DNA of 64,000 nt from Streptomyces sp. CB01201 (lineage in GTDB: Bacteria; Actinomycetota; Actinomycetes; Streptomycetales; Streptomycetaceae). Position 1 is the stretch's first letter; each line of letters opens with the position of its first letter. Positions 49,100-57,208 of this stretch are shown in pieces. Both the position numbers and the translations under genes were made by a program. Location of the stretch: positions 1 through 64,000 of the forward strand of contig NZ_NNBJ01000031.1 in NCBI RefSeq assembly GCF_002803085.1, given 5' to 3'. The notes under the pieces are model-generated. The model worked only from the letters and a program-made list of their open reading frames with translations. It was not told the DNA's origin and searched no databases.

Positions 49100-50052
49100 T
49101 TGTCCCTCCCTTCGTTGATGCGGCCCACCAGGAAGAGGGCGAGGCAGACGGCGATCACGGCGACCATCACACAGCCCATGGCCGCCGCGTATCCGAACTG
49201 GCCGTAGCGGAAGGCCTCTTCGTAGGCGAAGAGCATCGGAAGCCGGGTGCGGCCACCCGGTCCGCCGTTGGTCAGGACATAGACCAGGGCGAAGGAGTTG
49301 AAGTTCCAGATGAAGTTGAGCGCCGTGATCGCGAGGGCCACCGGTTTCAGGGCGGGCCAGGTGACCGCGCGAAACCTGCGCCAGGCGCCGGCGCCGTCGA
49401 TGGCGGCGGCCTCGTGCAGTTCTCGCGGGGTGTTCTGGAGTCCGGCGAGGAGGGCGACCGTCGTCTGGGGCATCCCGGCCCAGACGCCGACCAGGATCAC
49501 GGCGGGCAGGGCGGTGGCGAGACCGGTCAGCCAGTCGTGGCCGTCGCCGAACCCCAGGGTGCGCAGCGTCTCGTTCAGGATGCCGGCGTCCGGCTGGTAG
49601 ACGAGGCGCCACATGATGCCGACCACGACCTCGGGCATCGCCCAGGGGATGATCGCGAGTGCCCGGGCCAGCCAGCGGAGCCGGAGCCTCTGGTTCAGGA
49701 GCAGAGCGAGGCCTAGCGCGAGCAGGAACTGGGGGACGGTGACCCCGACCGCCCACAGCAGGCCGATCCGGAACGACTCCCAGAACAGCCCGTCGTGCGC
49801 CAGATCACGGAAGTTGAGCAGCCCCACCCACCGGGTCGCGGTGGTGCGACCGGACTGGGAGTCGGTGAAGGCCAACGCGATGCCGTAGAGCAGCGGGCCC
49901 ACGCTGAGCACCAGAATGGGCAGGAGCGCGGGGAGCACCAGGAACCAGGCGCCACCGCCATGCCGGTCCCCGCCTCTGCGTCCGCTGCTTCCGGGAGGTC
50001 TGTTCGTCGGCTTTGTGGTGGCTGACCGCGTACCGGCGGTCACTGATGTCAC
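49096..50052 (-). CDS. Sugar ABC transporter permease (MalF-like)
   Basis: A 318-residue permease, the first gene of the importer operon. Six membrane segments (for example WFLVLPALLPILVLSVGPLL and GYAAAMGCVMVAVIAVCLAL). The EAA loop is ELHEAAAIDGAGAWRRFRAV followed by TWPALKP. GTG 50052 follows AAAGGGGTGG; a longer in-frame start at 50178 lacks a comparable site. No ATPase gene accompanies the operon. In Streptomyces sugar importers are commonly energised by a shared ATPase, MsiK, encoded elsewhere. No LacI or ROK regulator is adjacent. Confidence 0.9.
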   Translation of the reverse strand: MTSVTAGTRSATTKPTNRPPGSSGRRGGDRHGGGAWFLVLPALLPILVLSVGPLLYGIALAFTDSQSGRTTATRWVGLLNFRDLAHDGLFWESFRIGLLWAVGVTVPQFLLALGLALLLNQRLRLRWLARALAIIPWAMPEVVVGIMWRLVYQPDAGILNETLRTLGFGDGHDWLTGLATALPAVILVGVWAGMPQTTVALLAGLQNTPRELHEAAAIDGAGAWRRFRAVTWPALKPVALAITALNFIWNFNSFALVYVLTNGGPGGRTRLPMLFAYEEAFRYGQFGYAAAMGCVMVAVIAVCLALFLVGRINEGRDK

Positions 50053-50180
50053 CTTTTCCACCCCTTTGTCCAGTAATGCCGAACAGCCCCCGTCATCGTG
50101 CTGACGGTCCGTCCGTTCGTCAAGACGACCTGCGTGAATGCGAGACTTGGCCGGGACCTGACGATCACCGGGAGACACCT

Positions 50181-51146
50181 ATGGACGAGGCACGGGCACG
50201 CGAACTGCTGGCCGCGGCGGCGCTGAACGACCCCGGCACCCTTGCCGGAACCGCGACCGCCGAGCTGCTGGCCCTGGGCGAGAACGCGGTCTTCGCCCTG
50301 CCCGGCGCGGACTCCGCCACCCCCACCGACGCGGGCGCGGGCACCGGCACCGGCACCGGCACCGGCACCGGCACCGGGCACGGCCTGGTCGTCAAGGTCG
50401 GCCGGGATGCCACCCGGCACCCGGAACTTCTGGAGCGTGCCGAGCGCGAGGTGGCCGTCGCGACCTGGCTCGCCGAGGCCGGCGTACCCGCCGTCCGGGC
50501 CGCGGAGCCGAAGCCCCGCCTGGTCGAGGGCCACCCGGTGACCGTGTGGCACCGGCTGCCCGCAGGGGAGCGGCCGGCTGCCCCCGCCGATCTGGCCGCG
50601 CTGCTACGGCACGTCCACGCCCTGCCGGCGCCCGCCTTCCCGCTGCCGCGCCGTGAACTCCTGGGCGGCGTCGAGCGCTGGCTACAGCTGGCCGGCGAGG
50701 CGATCGACCCGGCGGACGCCGCGTATCTGCGCGCCCGCAGGGACGGCTTCGCCGAGGCGGCCGCCGCGCTCACCCCGTATCTTCCCGTCGGTCCCATCCA
50801 TGGCGACGCCCTCCCCCGCAATGTGTCCATCGGCCCCGACGGGCCGGTCCTGGTCGATCTGGAGACCTTCTCCGCCGACTTCCGCGAGCACGACCTGGTC
50901 GTGATGGCGCTCTCCCGCGACCGGTACGGGCTGCCCGCCGAGCAGTACGACGCGTTCGTCGAGGTCTACGGCTGGGACGTCCGCGAGTGGGACGGCTGTG
51001 CCGTTCTGCGCGGTGCGCGCGAGACGGCCAGCTGCGCCTGGGTCGCCCAGCACGCTCCGACCAACCCGAAGGCGCTGGACGAATTCCGCCGCCGGGTCGC
51101 CTCGCTGCGCGACGGGGACGCCGAGGTACGCTGGTACCCCTTCTGA
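50181..51146 (+). CDS. Aminoglycoside phosphotransferase (APH)-family kinase
   Basis: A 321-residue protein of the APH/choline kinase fold. Catalytic features are LVVKVGRD (nucleotide lysine), the loop GPIHGDALPRNVSIGPDGPV (HGDxxxxN, about 205), and VLVDLETFSADFREHD (metal Asp). A GlyThr run between the first strands of the small lobe (about 50-65) is encoded by a GCACCG repeat and would enlarge the loop near the nucleotide. Substrate unknown; many relatives are not resistance enzymes. ATG 50181 was chosen because the family alignment begins there. Confidence 0.85.
   Translation: MDEARARELLAAAALNDPGTLAGTATAELLALGENAVFALPGADSATPTDAGAGTGTGTGTGTGTGHGLVVKVGRDATRHPELLERAEREVAVATWLAEAGVPAVRAAEPKPRLVEGHPVTVWHRLPAGERPAAPADLAALLRHVHALPAPAFPLPRRELLGGVERWLQLAGEAIDPADAAYLRARRDGFAEAAAALTPYLPVGPIHGDALPRNVSIGPDGPVLVDLETFSADFREHDLVVMALSRDRYGLPAEQYDAFVEVYGWDVREWDGCAVLRGARETASCAWVAQHAPTNPKALDEFRRRVASLRDGDAEVRWYPF
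50341..50376 (+). repeat. Hexanucleotide microsatellite, GCACCG x 6
   Basis: Six perfect copies of GCACCG (50341-50376) within the kinase gene encode alternating Gly and Thr. Because the unit is six bases, length changes would stay in frame and alter the protein by two residues at a time. Confidence 0.95.
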
Positions 51147-51215
51147 GCGGCGACGCGAGCGGGCCGGACCGCTCCCCACGACCCTCGCGCGGGCGGGACC
51201 CAACTGCGGACCGGG

Positions 51216-51266
51216 TCAGCCGTGAGCCGGGCTCAGCCGTGAGCCGGGGTCAGCCGTGAGCCGGGG
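51216..51266. repeat. 17-bp tandem repeat, three copies, covering a stop codon
   Basis: TCAGCCGTGAGCCGGG plus C or G occurs at 51216, 51233 and 51250. On the minus strand each unit ends in a TGA. The third unit supplies the last codons and stop of the exonuclease gene (TGA at 51250-51252). Confidence 0.9.
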
Positions 51267-51972
51267 TCAGTTCGCGCAGCGGCCAGGAGCCGTCGATCAC
51301 CGCGTCCGCGGTGCCCTTCCGGCGCAGGAACTGCTGGAAGTCGGCCGCCCAGTCGGCGTACCACTGGATCTGACGGTCATGCAGCTCCGCCGGTTCGAGC
51401 CGCGCCACCTGCGGGTGGCGCTCGGCTATCGCCACCGCCACCCGGGCCGCCGCGAGGGCGTCGGCCCCCGCGTCGTGCGCCGACTCCAGGACCACTCCGT
51501 ACTCGGCACACACCGCCTCCAGGGTGCGCTTGCCCTTGCGGTAGCGGTCCACCGAGCGGTCGATCGTGTACGGATCGACCACCGGGCCTATGGGCGCTCC
51601 CCCCAGCCGCTCGCCGAGCGAGGGCAGTTGGTGGCGGCGCAGCTCGGCGGCGAGCAGCGTCAGATCGAAGGCCGCGTTGTAGGCGACCACCGGCACGCCC
51701 CGGCGCCAGTGGGCGGCCAGGGTCTCCGCCACCTCGTCGGCCACCTCGGCCGCCGGCCTGCCCTGGGCCGCGGCGTGTTCACTGCTGATCCCGTGGACCG
51801 CGGAGGCCTGCGCCGGGATCCGTATCCCCGGATCCGCCAGCCAGCCGCGCTGCCCGACCACATCGGCGCCCCGCACTTCGACGATCGCCGCCGTCACGAT
51901 GCGTGCCTCGCGCGGCTCGGTGCCGGTCGTCTCCAGGTCGAACCCGACCAGCGGTTCCAGGTGCCAGCTCAT
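51250..51972 (-). CDS. DnaQ-like 3'-5' exonuclease
   Basis: A 240-residue DEDD-family exonuclease. ExoI is GFDLETTGTEPREARIVTAA (about 9-28, with catalytic Asp and Glu), ExoII is VPVVAYNAAFDLTLLAAELR (about 93-113) and ExoIII is SAHDAGADALAAARV (about 165-180, His and Asp). It resembles the stand-alone epsilon-like proofreading exonucleases of actinobacteria, which trim DNA ends or act in repair. The N-terminus starts directly at the fold, so ATG 51972 is secure; GGAGGGGCAACAGC supplies the ribosome binding site. No polymerase gene is near. Confidence 0.92.
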   Translation of the reverse strand: MSWHLEPLVGFDLETTGTEPREARIVTAAIVEVRGADVVGQRGWLADPGIRIPAQASAVHGISSEHAAAQGRPAAEVADEVAETLAAHWRRGVPVVAYNAAFDLTLLAAELRRHQLPSLGERLGGAPIGPVVDPYTIDRSVDRYRKGKRTLEAVCAEYGVVLESAHDAGADALAAARVAVAIAERHPQVARLEPAELHDRQIQWYADWAADFQQFLRRKGTADAVIDGSWPLRELTPAHG

Positions 51973-52081
51973 GCTGTTGCCCCTCCTTCGTGGTGCTTTC
52001 CCCCAGTTGACGACCACCCTCGCACGCGCCACTGACAATCGGCCGGGCGGCCGGAATCCACCAGGGAATTCTCACCATGAA

Positions 52082-53317
52082 TCAGGACACAGGACGCGAA
52101 TCCACCCAGACTGATTCAAATTCCTCGCGGTACGTCTCGAAGAGGCCGTGCTCGACGTCCTGGCCCGGCCGCACCACGCCCCGCCGGCCGCCGCCGCGCA
52201 GCACCAGCACCGGCGCCTCCATCCCCCGCGCGCGGCGCAGATAGGACTGGACGACCGCGAGGCCGTCCGCCCCGTCGCCGTCCACCAGATAGGCGGTGAA
52301 GCGCGGGGTCTCGTCGAAGACCTGGATCTCGAAGGCCCCCGGGTCGCGGAGCGCCGTCCGCACCCGCCGCATATGGAGAATGTTCATCTCCACCGACCGA
52401 CTCAACTCGCCCTTCTTCAAACCGAGTTCGCGCTCCCTGCGCTTGACCGCGCTGCTCGCCGGGTTGAGGAAGAGCAGCCGGACGCGGCAGCCGGTCTCGG
52501 CCAGGCGCACCAGACGGCGGCCCGAATAGTTCTGCACCAGGAGATTGAGACCGATGCCTATCGCGTCCAGGCGCCGGGCGCCGCCGAAGAGGTCCTCGGC
52601 GGGCAGCTGGCGCTGGAGCCGCACCCGGTCGGAGTGCACGGAGACGACATCGGCGTACCGGTCGCCGACCAGCTCCTCGACGGCGTCGATGGGCAGGCGG
52701 TGCGCGGCCGGGGCACCGCCGGCGCCGCCGAGCACGTCCAGGAGCCGCGCCGAGGCCCGTTCGGCCTGGGCGAGCACCGCCTCGTTCAGGGCCCGGTTGC
52801 GGGAGACGACGTTGCGGGCCACCTCCAGCTCGTCCAGGGCGAGTTCGACATCGCGCCGGTCGTCCACGTACGGCTCGAAGCACGGCCAGTGCTGCACCAT
52901 CAGCTCCCGCAGCTGCGGGAGCGTGAGGAAGCTGAGCACGTTGTCGTCGGCGGGGTCGAGCAGATAGCCCTTGCGGCGCGAGACCTCGCGCACCGCCACG
53001 GCCCGCTGGACCCACTCCTGGCCGGCCGGTCCGGCCGCTGCGACCACCCAGTCGTCGCCGTGCACCGGTTCGTAGATCGGCCGGAGCACGGCGGCCACCA
53101 CGGCGCGCAGCCGCTGCTCCACCAGGTTCAGCCAGATGTAGGCGCGCCCGGCCCGCTGCGCGCGCGTACGCACCTCGCTCCAGGCGTCCGCGCCCCAGTC
53201 CAGCTCCGCCCCGATCTCCATCGGACGCGCCAGGGATACCGCTCCGGGCGGGATGTCGCCGGACTCCCCCTCATGACCCGTGTCACCAGGGGGCAGCTCA
53301 AGGCCTCCCGAGCTCAC
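52082..53317 (-). CDS. SAV2148-family HEPN domain protein
   Basis: A protein of about 411 residues conserved in Streptomyces as the SAV2148 family. The first third is a HEPN-like helical domain (WREVRTRAQ-type helix, IWLNLVEQRLRAVVAAVL) with RPIYEPVH fitting R-x6-H, a possible nuclease motif. The middle is helical and charged; the C-terminal third (RLVRLAETGCRVRLLFLNP, AYLVDGDGADGLAVVQSYL) resembles the DUF5919 phosphodiesterase-like domain with its Asp/Ser residues. HEPN proteins are often RNases in conflict systems, but no antitoxin or defence gene is adjacent and the gene looks core-like. GTG 53317 was preferred; earlier in-frame starts to 53506 add disordered sequence. Confidence 0.82.
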   Translation of the reverse strand: MSSGGLELPPGDTGHEGESGDIPPGAVSLARPMEIGAELDWGADAWSEVRTRAQRAGRAYIWLNLVEQRLRAVVAAVLRPIYEPVHGDDWVVAAAGPAGQEWVQRAVAVREVSRRKGYLLDPADDNVLSFLTLPQLRELMVQHWPCFEPYVDDRRDVELALDELEVARNVVSRNRALNEAVLAQAERASARLLDVLGGAGGAPAAHRLPIDAVEELVGDRYADVVSVHSDRVRLQRQLPAEDLFGGARRLDAIGIGLNLLVQNYSGRRLVRLAETGCRVRLLFLNPASSAVKRRERELGLKKGELSRSVEMNILHMRRVRTALRDPGAFEIQVFDETPRFTAYLVDGDGADGLAVVQSYLRRARGMEAPVLVLRGGGRRGVVRPGQDVEHGLFETYREEFESVWVDSRPVS

Positions 53318-53642
53318 CCACGCACCGCCTTCCGCCCCCGGCACACCCCTGCGGGCCCGGCCCGCCCCCGCACGCCCTTCAACGATCAAGGAAGGGTACT
53401 CCGGGAGCAGGAGGCGCTGCATCCCGATCACGCGTCGAGTTTGCCAACTGGCCCGAGGATACGGCCTGTTCTGATGGGCACTATCTGACGGGGTGAGCCG
53501 ATTCATAGCGCGTGCACCGCGCGCGCCGGACCCGGGTCACCCATTGGCGCACGCGGACGTCCCGGGTGACGGTCGTTTTTTCAGGGAGGATCTGGCCGAA
53601 CAGCCCCCCAGTAACCCGAGTGGAAGTGGAAGAGTCTTGCCC
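53318..53642. other. Divergent promoter region of the HEPN gene and glgX
   Basis: About 325 bases with no gene I support. It holds both promoters. A T6 run at 53576-53581 and a repeated CCCGGGT-GAC/CAC stretch near 53530-53565 are the only features I can point out. In-frame upstream starts for both flanking genes reach into it and are considered unlikely. Confidence 0.5.
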
Positions 53643-55763
53643 ATGCAGGTGTGGCCGGGACAGGCTTACCCACTCGGCGCCACGTACGACGGCGCCGGGA
53701 CCAATTTCGCGGTCTTCTCCGAGGCCGCCCGTCGGATCGAGTTGTGTCTGCTCCACGACGACGGCTCGGAGACGGCCGTCGAACTGCGCGAGTCCGACGC
53801 CTTCGTACGCCATGCCTACCTGCCCGGTGTGCTGCCGGGCCAGCGGTACGGCTTTCGGGTGCACGGACCGTACGAGCCGCAGCACGGACATCGCTGCAAC
53901 TCGGCGAAGCTGCTCCTCGACCCCTACGCGCGCGCCATAAGCGGCCAGGTCGAGTGGAACGAGGCGGTGTACGGCTACCACTTCGGGCGGCCCGACAGCC
54001 GCAACGACCTGGACTCGGCGCCGCACACGATGGCCTCGGTGGTGGTGAACCCCTTCTTCGACTGGGGCGACGACCGGCCGCCCCGCACCGACTACCACCA
54101 CACCGTCTTCTACGAGGCCCATGTCAAGGGCCTCACCATGCTCCACCCGGAGCTCCCGCCGGAACAGCGCGGCACCTATGCCGCGCTCGCCCATCCGGCG
54201 ATCATCGATCACCTCACACAACTCGGCGTCACCGCGCTTGAGTTGATGCCGGTGCACCAGTTCGTCAACGACCACCGGCTGGCCGATGCCGGAATGTCCA
54301 ACTACTGGGGCTACAACACCATCGGCTTCTTCGCCCCGCACAACGCGTACGCGTCCTGGGGCGACCGCGGCCAGCAGGTCCTGGAGTTCAAACAGGCGGT
54401 GCGGGCGCTCCACGAGGCCGGCATCGAGGTCATCCTGGACGTCGTCTACAACCACACGGCGGAGGGCAACCACCTCGGCCCCACGCTCTCCTTCCGCGGC
54501 CTGGACAACGCGCAGTACTACAGGCTGGCCGACAACCCGCGCTATTACGAGGACACCACCGGCACCGGCAACAGCCTCCTCATGCGCTCCCCGCACGTCC
54601 TCCAGCTGATCATGGACTCGCTGCGCTACTGGGTGACCGAGATGCACGTGGACGGCTTCCGCTTCGACCTCGCCGCGACACTGGCCCGCCAGTTCCACGA
54701 GGTCGACCGGCTCTCGTCCTTCTTCGACCTGGTCCAGCAGGACCCGGTGGTCAGCCAGGTCAAGCTGATCGCCGAGCCGTGGGACGTGGGCGAGGGCGGC
54801 TACCAGGTGGGCAACTTCCCGCCGCTGTGGACGGAGTGGAACGGCAAGTACCGGGACACCGTACGGGACTTGTGGCGCGGCGAGCCGCGCACCCTGGCCG
54901 AGTTCGCGGGGCGGCTGACCGGCTCGTCCGACCTCTACCAGGACGACGGCCGCAGGCCGCTGGCCTCCATCAACTTCCACACCTGCCACGACGGCTTCAC
55001 CCTCAACGACCTCGTCTCCTACAACGACAAGCACAACGACGCCAACGGCGAGGGCAACCGGGACGGCGAGAGCCACAACCGGTCCTGGAACTGCGGTACG
55101 GAGGGCCCCACCGACGACGCCGGGGTGGCGGAGCTGCGCGCCCGCCAGATGCGGAACTTCATCGCCACCCTGATGCTGTCGCAGGGCGTGCCGATGATCA
55201 GCCACGGCGACGAGTTCGCCCGCACCCAGAACGGCAACAACAACGCCTACTGCCAGGACACCGAGCTGTCCTGGGTGCACTGGCCGGAGCCGGGCGAGGA
55301 CCCGGACGGATCGCTCCTCGCGTTCACCCGGGCCATGGTGTGGCTGCGCCGGGACCATCCGGTCTTCCGGCGCAGGCGCTTCTTCCACGGCCGACCGGTG
55401 CAGGGCACCCACGACGAGCTCTCGGACATCGCCTGGTTCACCCCCGAGGGCGCGGAAATGGCCGAGGAGGACTGGCAGTCGGCGAGCGCGAAGGCGCTGT
55501 CGGTGTTCCTCAACGGCAACGCGATCTCGGAGCCGGGGCCGCGCGGCGAGCGGATCGGCGACGACTCGTTCCTGCTGATGTTCAACGCCAGCGCGGAGGA
55601 CATCGACTTCGTGGTCCCGGTCAACCACGGCCGGCAGTGGCAGGTGGTCGTGGACACCGCACGCTCCGATGGCCTGCCGCAGGGAGGCGGCCCGAAGGTG
55701 ACGGGGGGCGAGCGCATCGGCCTGATCGGCCGGAGCATGACCGTGCTGCGCCGACCGGCCTAG
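53643..55763 (+). CDS. glgX: Glycogen debranching enzyme GlgX (isoamylase type)
   Basis: A 706-residue GH13 enzyme. An N-terminal CBM48-like domain (QAYPLGATYDGAGTNFAVFS) precedes the catalytic barrel: VILDVVYNHTAEG, the nucleophile in HVDGFRFDLAATLAR, the acid/base Glu in KLIAEPWDVGEGGYQVG, and FHTCHDGFTLNDLVSYNDKH. It cleaves alpha-1,6 branches of glycogen after phosphorylase has shortened the chains, releasing maltotetraose-like pieces for the trehalose pathway whose synthase TreY is 1.4 kb downstream. ATG 53643 (family start) follows GGAAGAGTCTTGCCC; TTG 53637 is an alternative. Confidence 0.95.
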   Translation: MQVWPGQAYPLGATYDGAGTNFAVFSEAARRIELCLLHDDGSETAVELRESDAFVRHAYLPGVLPGQRYGFRVHGPYEPQHGHRCNSAKLLLDPYARAISGQVEWNEAVYGYHFGRPDSRNDLDSAPHTMASVVVNPFFDWGDDRPPRTDYHHTVFYEAHVKGLTMLHPELPPEQRGTYAALAHPAIIDHLTQLGVTALELMPVHQFVNDHRLADAGMSNYWGYNTIGFFAPHNAYASWGDRGQQVLEFKQAVRALHEAGIEVILDVVYNHTAEGNHLGPTLSFRGLDNAQYYRLADNPRYYEDTTGTGNSLLMRSPHVLQLIMDSLRYWVTEMHVDGFRFDLAATLARQFHEVDRLSSFFDLVQQDPVVSQVKLIAEPWDVGEGGYQVGNFPPLWTEWNGKYRDTVRDLWRGEPRTLAEFAGRLTGSSDLYQDDGRRPLASINFHTCHDGFTLNDLVSYNDKHNDANGEGNRDGESHNRSWNCGTEGPTDDAGVAELRARQMRNFIATLMLSQGVPMISHGDEFARTQNGNNNAYCQDTELSWVHWPEPGEDPDGSLLAFTRAMVWLRRDHPVFRRRRFFHGRPVQGTHDELSDIAWFTPEGAEMAEEDWQSASAKALSVFLNGNAISEPGPRGERIGDDSFLLMFNASAEDIDFVVPVNHGRQWQVVVDTARSDGLPQGGGPKVTGGERIGLIGRSMTVLRRPA

Positions 55764-55861
55764 CGCGCGGGCCGGACGGCCTCAACCGACCTGACCTGCG
55801 CCGGAGTTCGATTGTCAGTGGGCTCCGGCACAGTGGGTCCATGAACGCGAACCCCGCCCGG

Positions 55862-57127
55862 TCAGCTGTCGACCGGGGCCCTCGGGGCCGCCGCGACGCC
55901 GGGTGGGACGGCCTCGCGGGCGGCCGCGCCCGCCCGCCCCGCGCCGAGCCCGCGCACGGTCCAGGAGAGCAGCGCGCACAGCGCCCCGGCCGCCAGCATG
56001 ACGGCGAACGCGGCGGCCGCCCCGTGGTCCTGCGCGAGCCGTCCCGACAGGGCGAGCGCGAGCGCCTGACCGCCGACGACCCCGCTCGTCAGGAACGCCA
56101 TGGACTCGGCGAGCCGCCCCGCCGGGACGAGCCTCTCCGTCAGCCCGAACACGGTGATCAGATGGGGCGCGTACGCCACCCCGAGCACGGTCACCGTGAC
56201 GTACAGGCCGAGCAGTGTGTGCACGAACAGCAGCGGCACACAGAGCACGACGAGCGCCGAGGTGGCGATCCGCCAGCGCGCCGGCAAAGACAGCCGCTCG
56301 GGTACCGCGACCATAGCGAGCCCCGCGGCCGCGCTCATCACGCCCATCGCCGCGTACACGAGGCCGGTCTGCGAGGGCCGGCCGAGCTGGCCCGTCAGGG
56401 CCGTGATGCCGGCCTGGGACGCGCCGAACATGGCCCCCTGGAGCGCCATCGTGACGCGCAGCGCGTAGACGGCGCCGGGCAGCCGGGTGCGGGGCGTCCG
56501 GGTGCGCCGGGGCGCGGTCACCTGACGAGCCGTCGGATGAAGCGCGAAGGCCGTGCCGCAGACGGCGAGCAGGGCCGCCGCCGTGAGCAGGGCCGCGGCC
56601 GGCTGGGCGAGGGCGGCCGCGAGGCCCACGAGGGCCGGGCCGAGGACGAAGGAGATCTCGTCCAGGGTGCCCTCGAAGGAGAGCGCGCCGGCCACGGTCC
56701 GTTCGTCGGCGCCCGCCCGGTGCGCCAGGGCCACGGTCCGGCTCCGGGCGAGCGGGCCCACCTGCGGCACGCTCGCCCCCGCGAGGGCGCCGAGCAGGGC
56801 GAGCCGTCCGGTCGAGAGGTGGGAGAGCGCGGCGAGCACCAGCCCGGTCACGGCGACGGCGTTCGCACCCGCCGCCAGGAGCACCACGGTCCGCTGTCCG
56901 TACCGGTCGGCGGCGCGCCCCAGGAGCGGCCCCGCCACGGTCTGCCCGGCGGCGAGCGCGCCGCCGACGAGCCCGGCCGTCGCCAGGCTGCCACTGGTAC
57001 CGGCGACCAGGAGGACGCTGCCGAGCTGGCACATGGCCGTCGGCAGGCGCCCGAGGAAGGAGATCACGGGAAGCAGCGGACCGGTCAGGTGGAGCACATT
57101 GCGATAGGTCTGCAGGGATCCGGCCAT
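55862..57127 (-). CDS. MFS transporter
   Basis: A 421-residue membrane protein with about twelve hydrophobic segments in two bundles of six. The motif A-like loop GRAADRYGQRTVV (about 65-78) follows the second helix. Sequence character fits the drug/metabolite efflux type of major facilitator. Substrate unknown. The gene converges with glgX (98-base gap) and diverges from treY (81-base gap), so it separates two related carbohydrate genes without obvious relation to them. ATG 57127. Confidence 0.9.
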   Translation of the reverse strand: MAGSLQTYRNVLHLTGPLLPVISFLGRLPTAMCQLGSVLLVAGTSGSLATAGLVGGALAAGQTVAGPLLGRAADRYGQRTVVLLAAGANAVAVTGLVLAALSHLSTGRLALLGALAGASVPQVGPLARSRTVALAHRAGADERTVAGALSFEGTLDEISFVLGPALVGLAAALAQPAAALLTAAALLAVCGTAFALHPTARQVTAPRRTRTPRTRLPGAVYALRVTMALQGAMFGASQAGITALTGQLGRPSQTGLVYAAMGVMSAAAGLAMVAVPERLSLPARWRIATSALVVLCVPLLFVHTLLGLYVTVTVLGVAYAPHLITVFGLTERLVPAGRLAESMAFLTSGVVGGQALALALSGRLAQDHGAAAAFAVMLAAGALCALLSWTVRGLGAGRAGAAAREAVPPGVAAAPRAPVDS

Positions 57128-57208
57128 CAGGCGAAGCTAACGCGGCCGACCGGGGCATACGCATGGGCCGAAGGCACAGAAGCCGTCCGACGGGGTACGT
57201 ACGTTCAT

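Noticed and set aside
50181..51146. Aminoglycoside resistance gene
   Set aside because: The kinase shares only the APH fold; many relatives phosphorylate small metabolites and there is no resistance context.
52082..53317. Toxin-antitoxin or abortive infection system based on the HEPN domain
   Set aside because: There is no small partner gene, and the protein appears to be a conserved Streptomyces family rather than an accessory gene.
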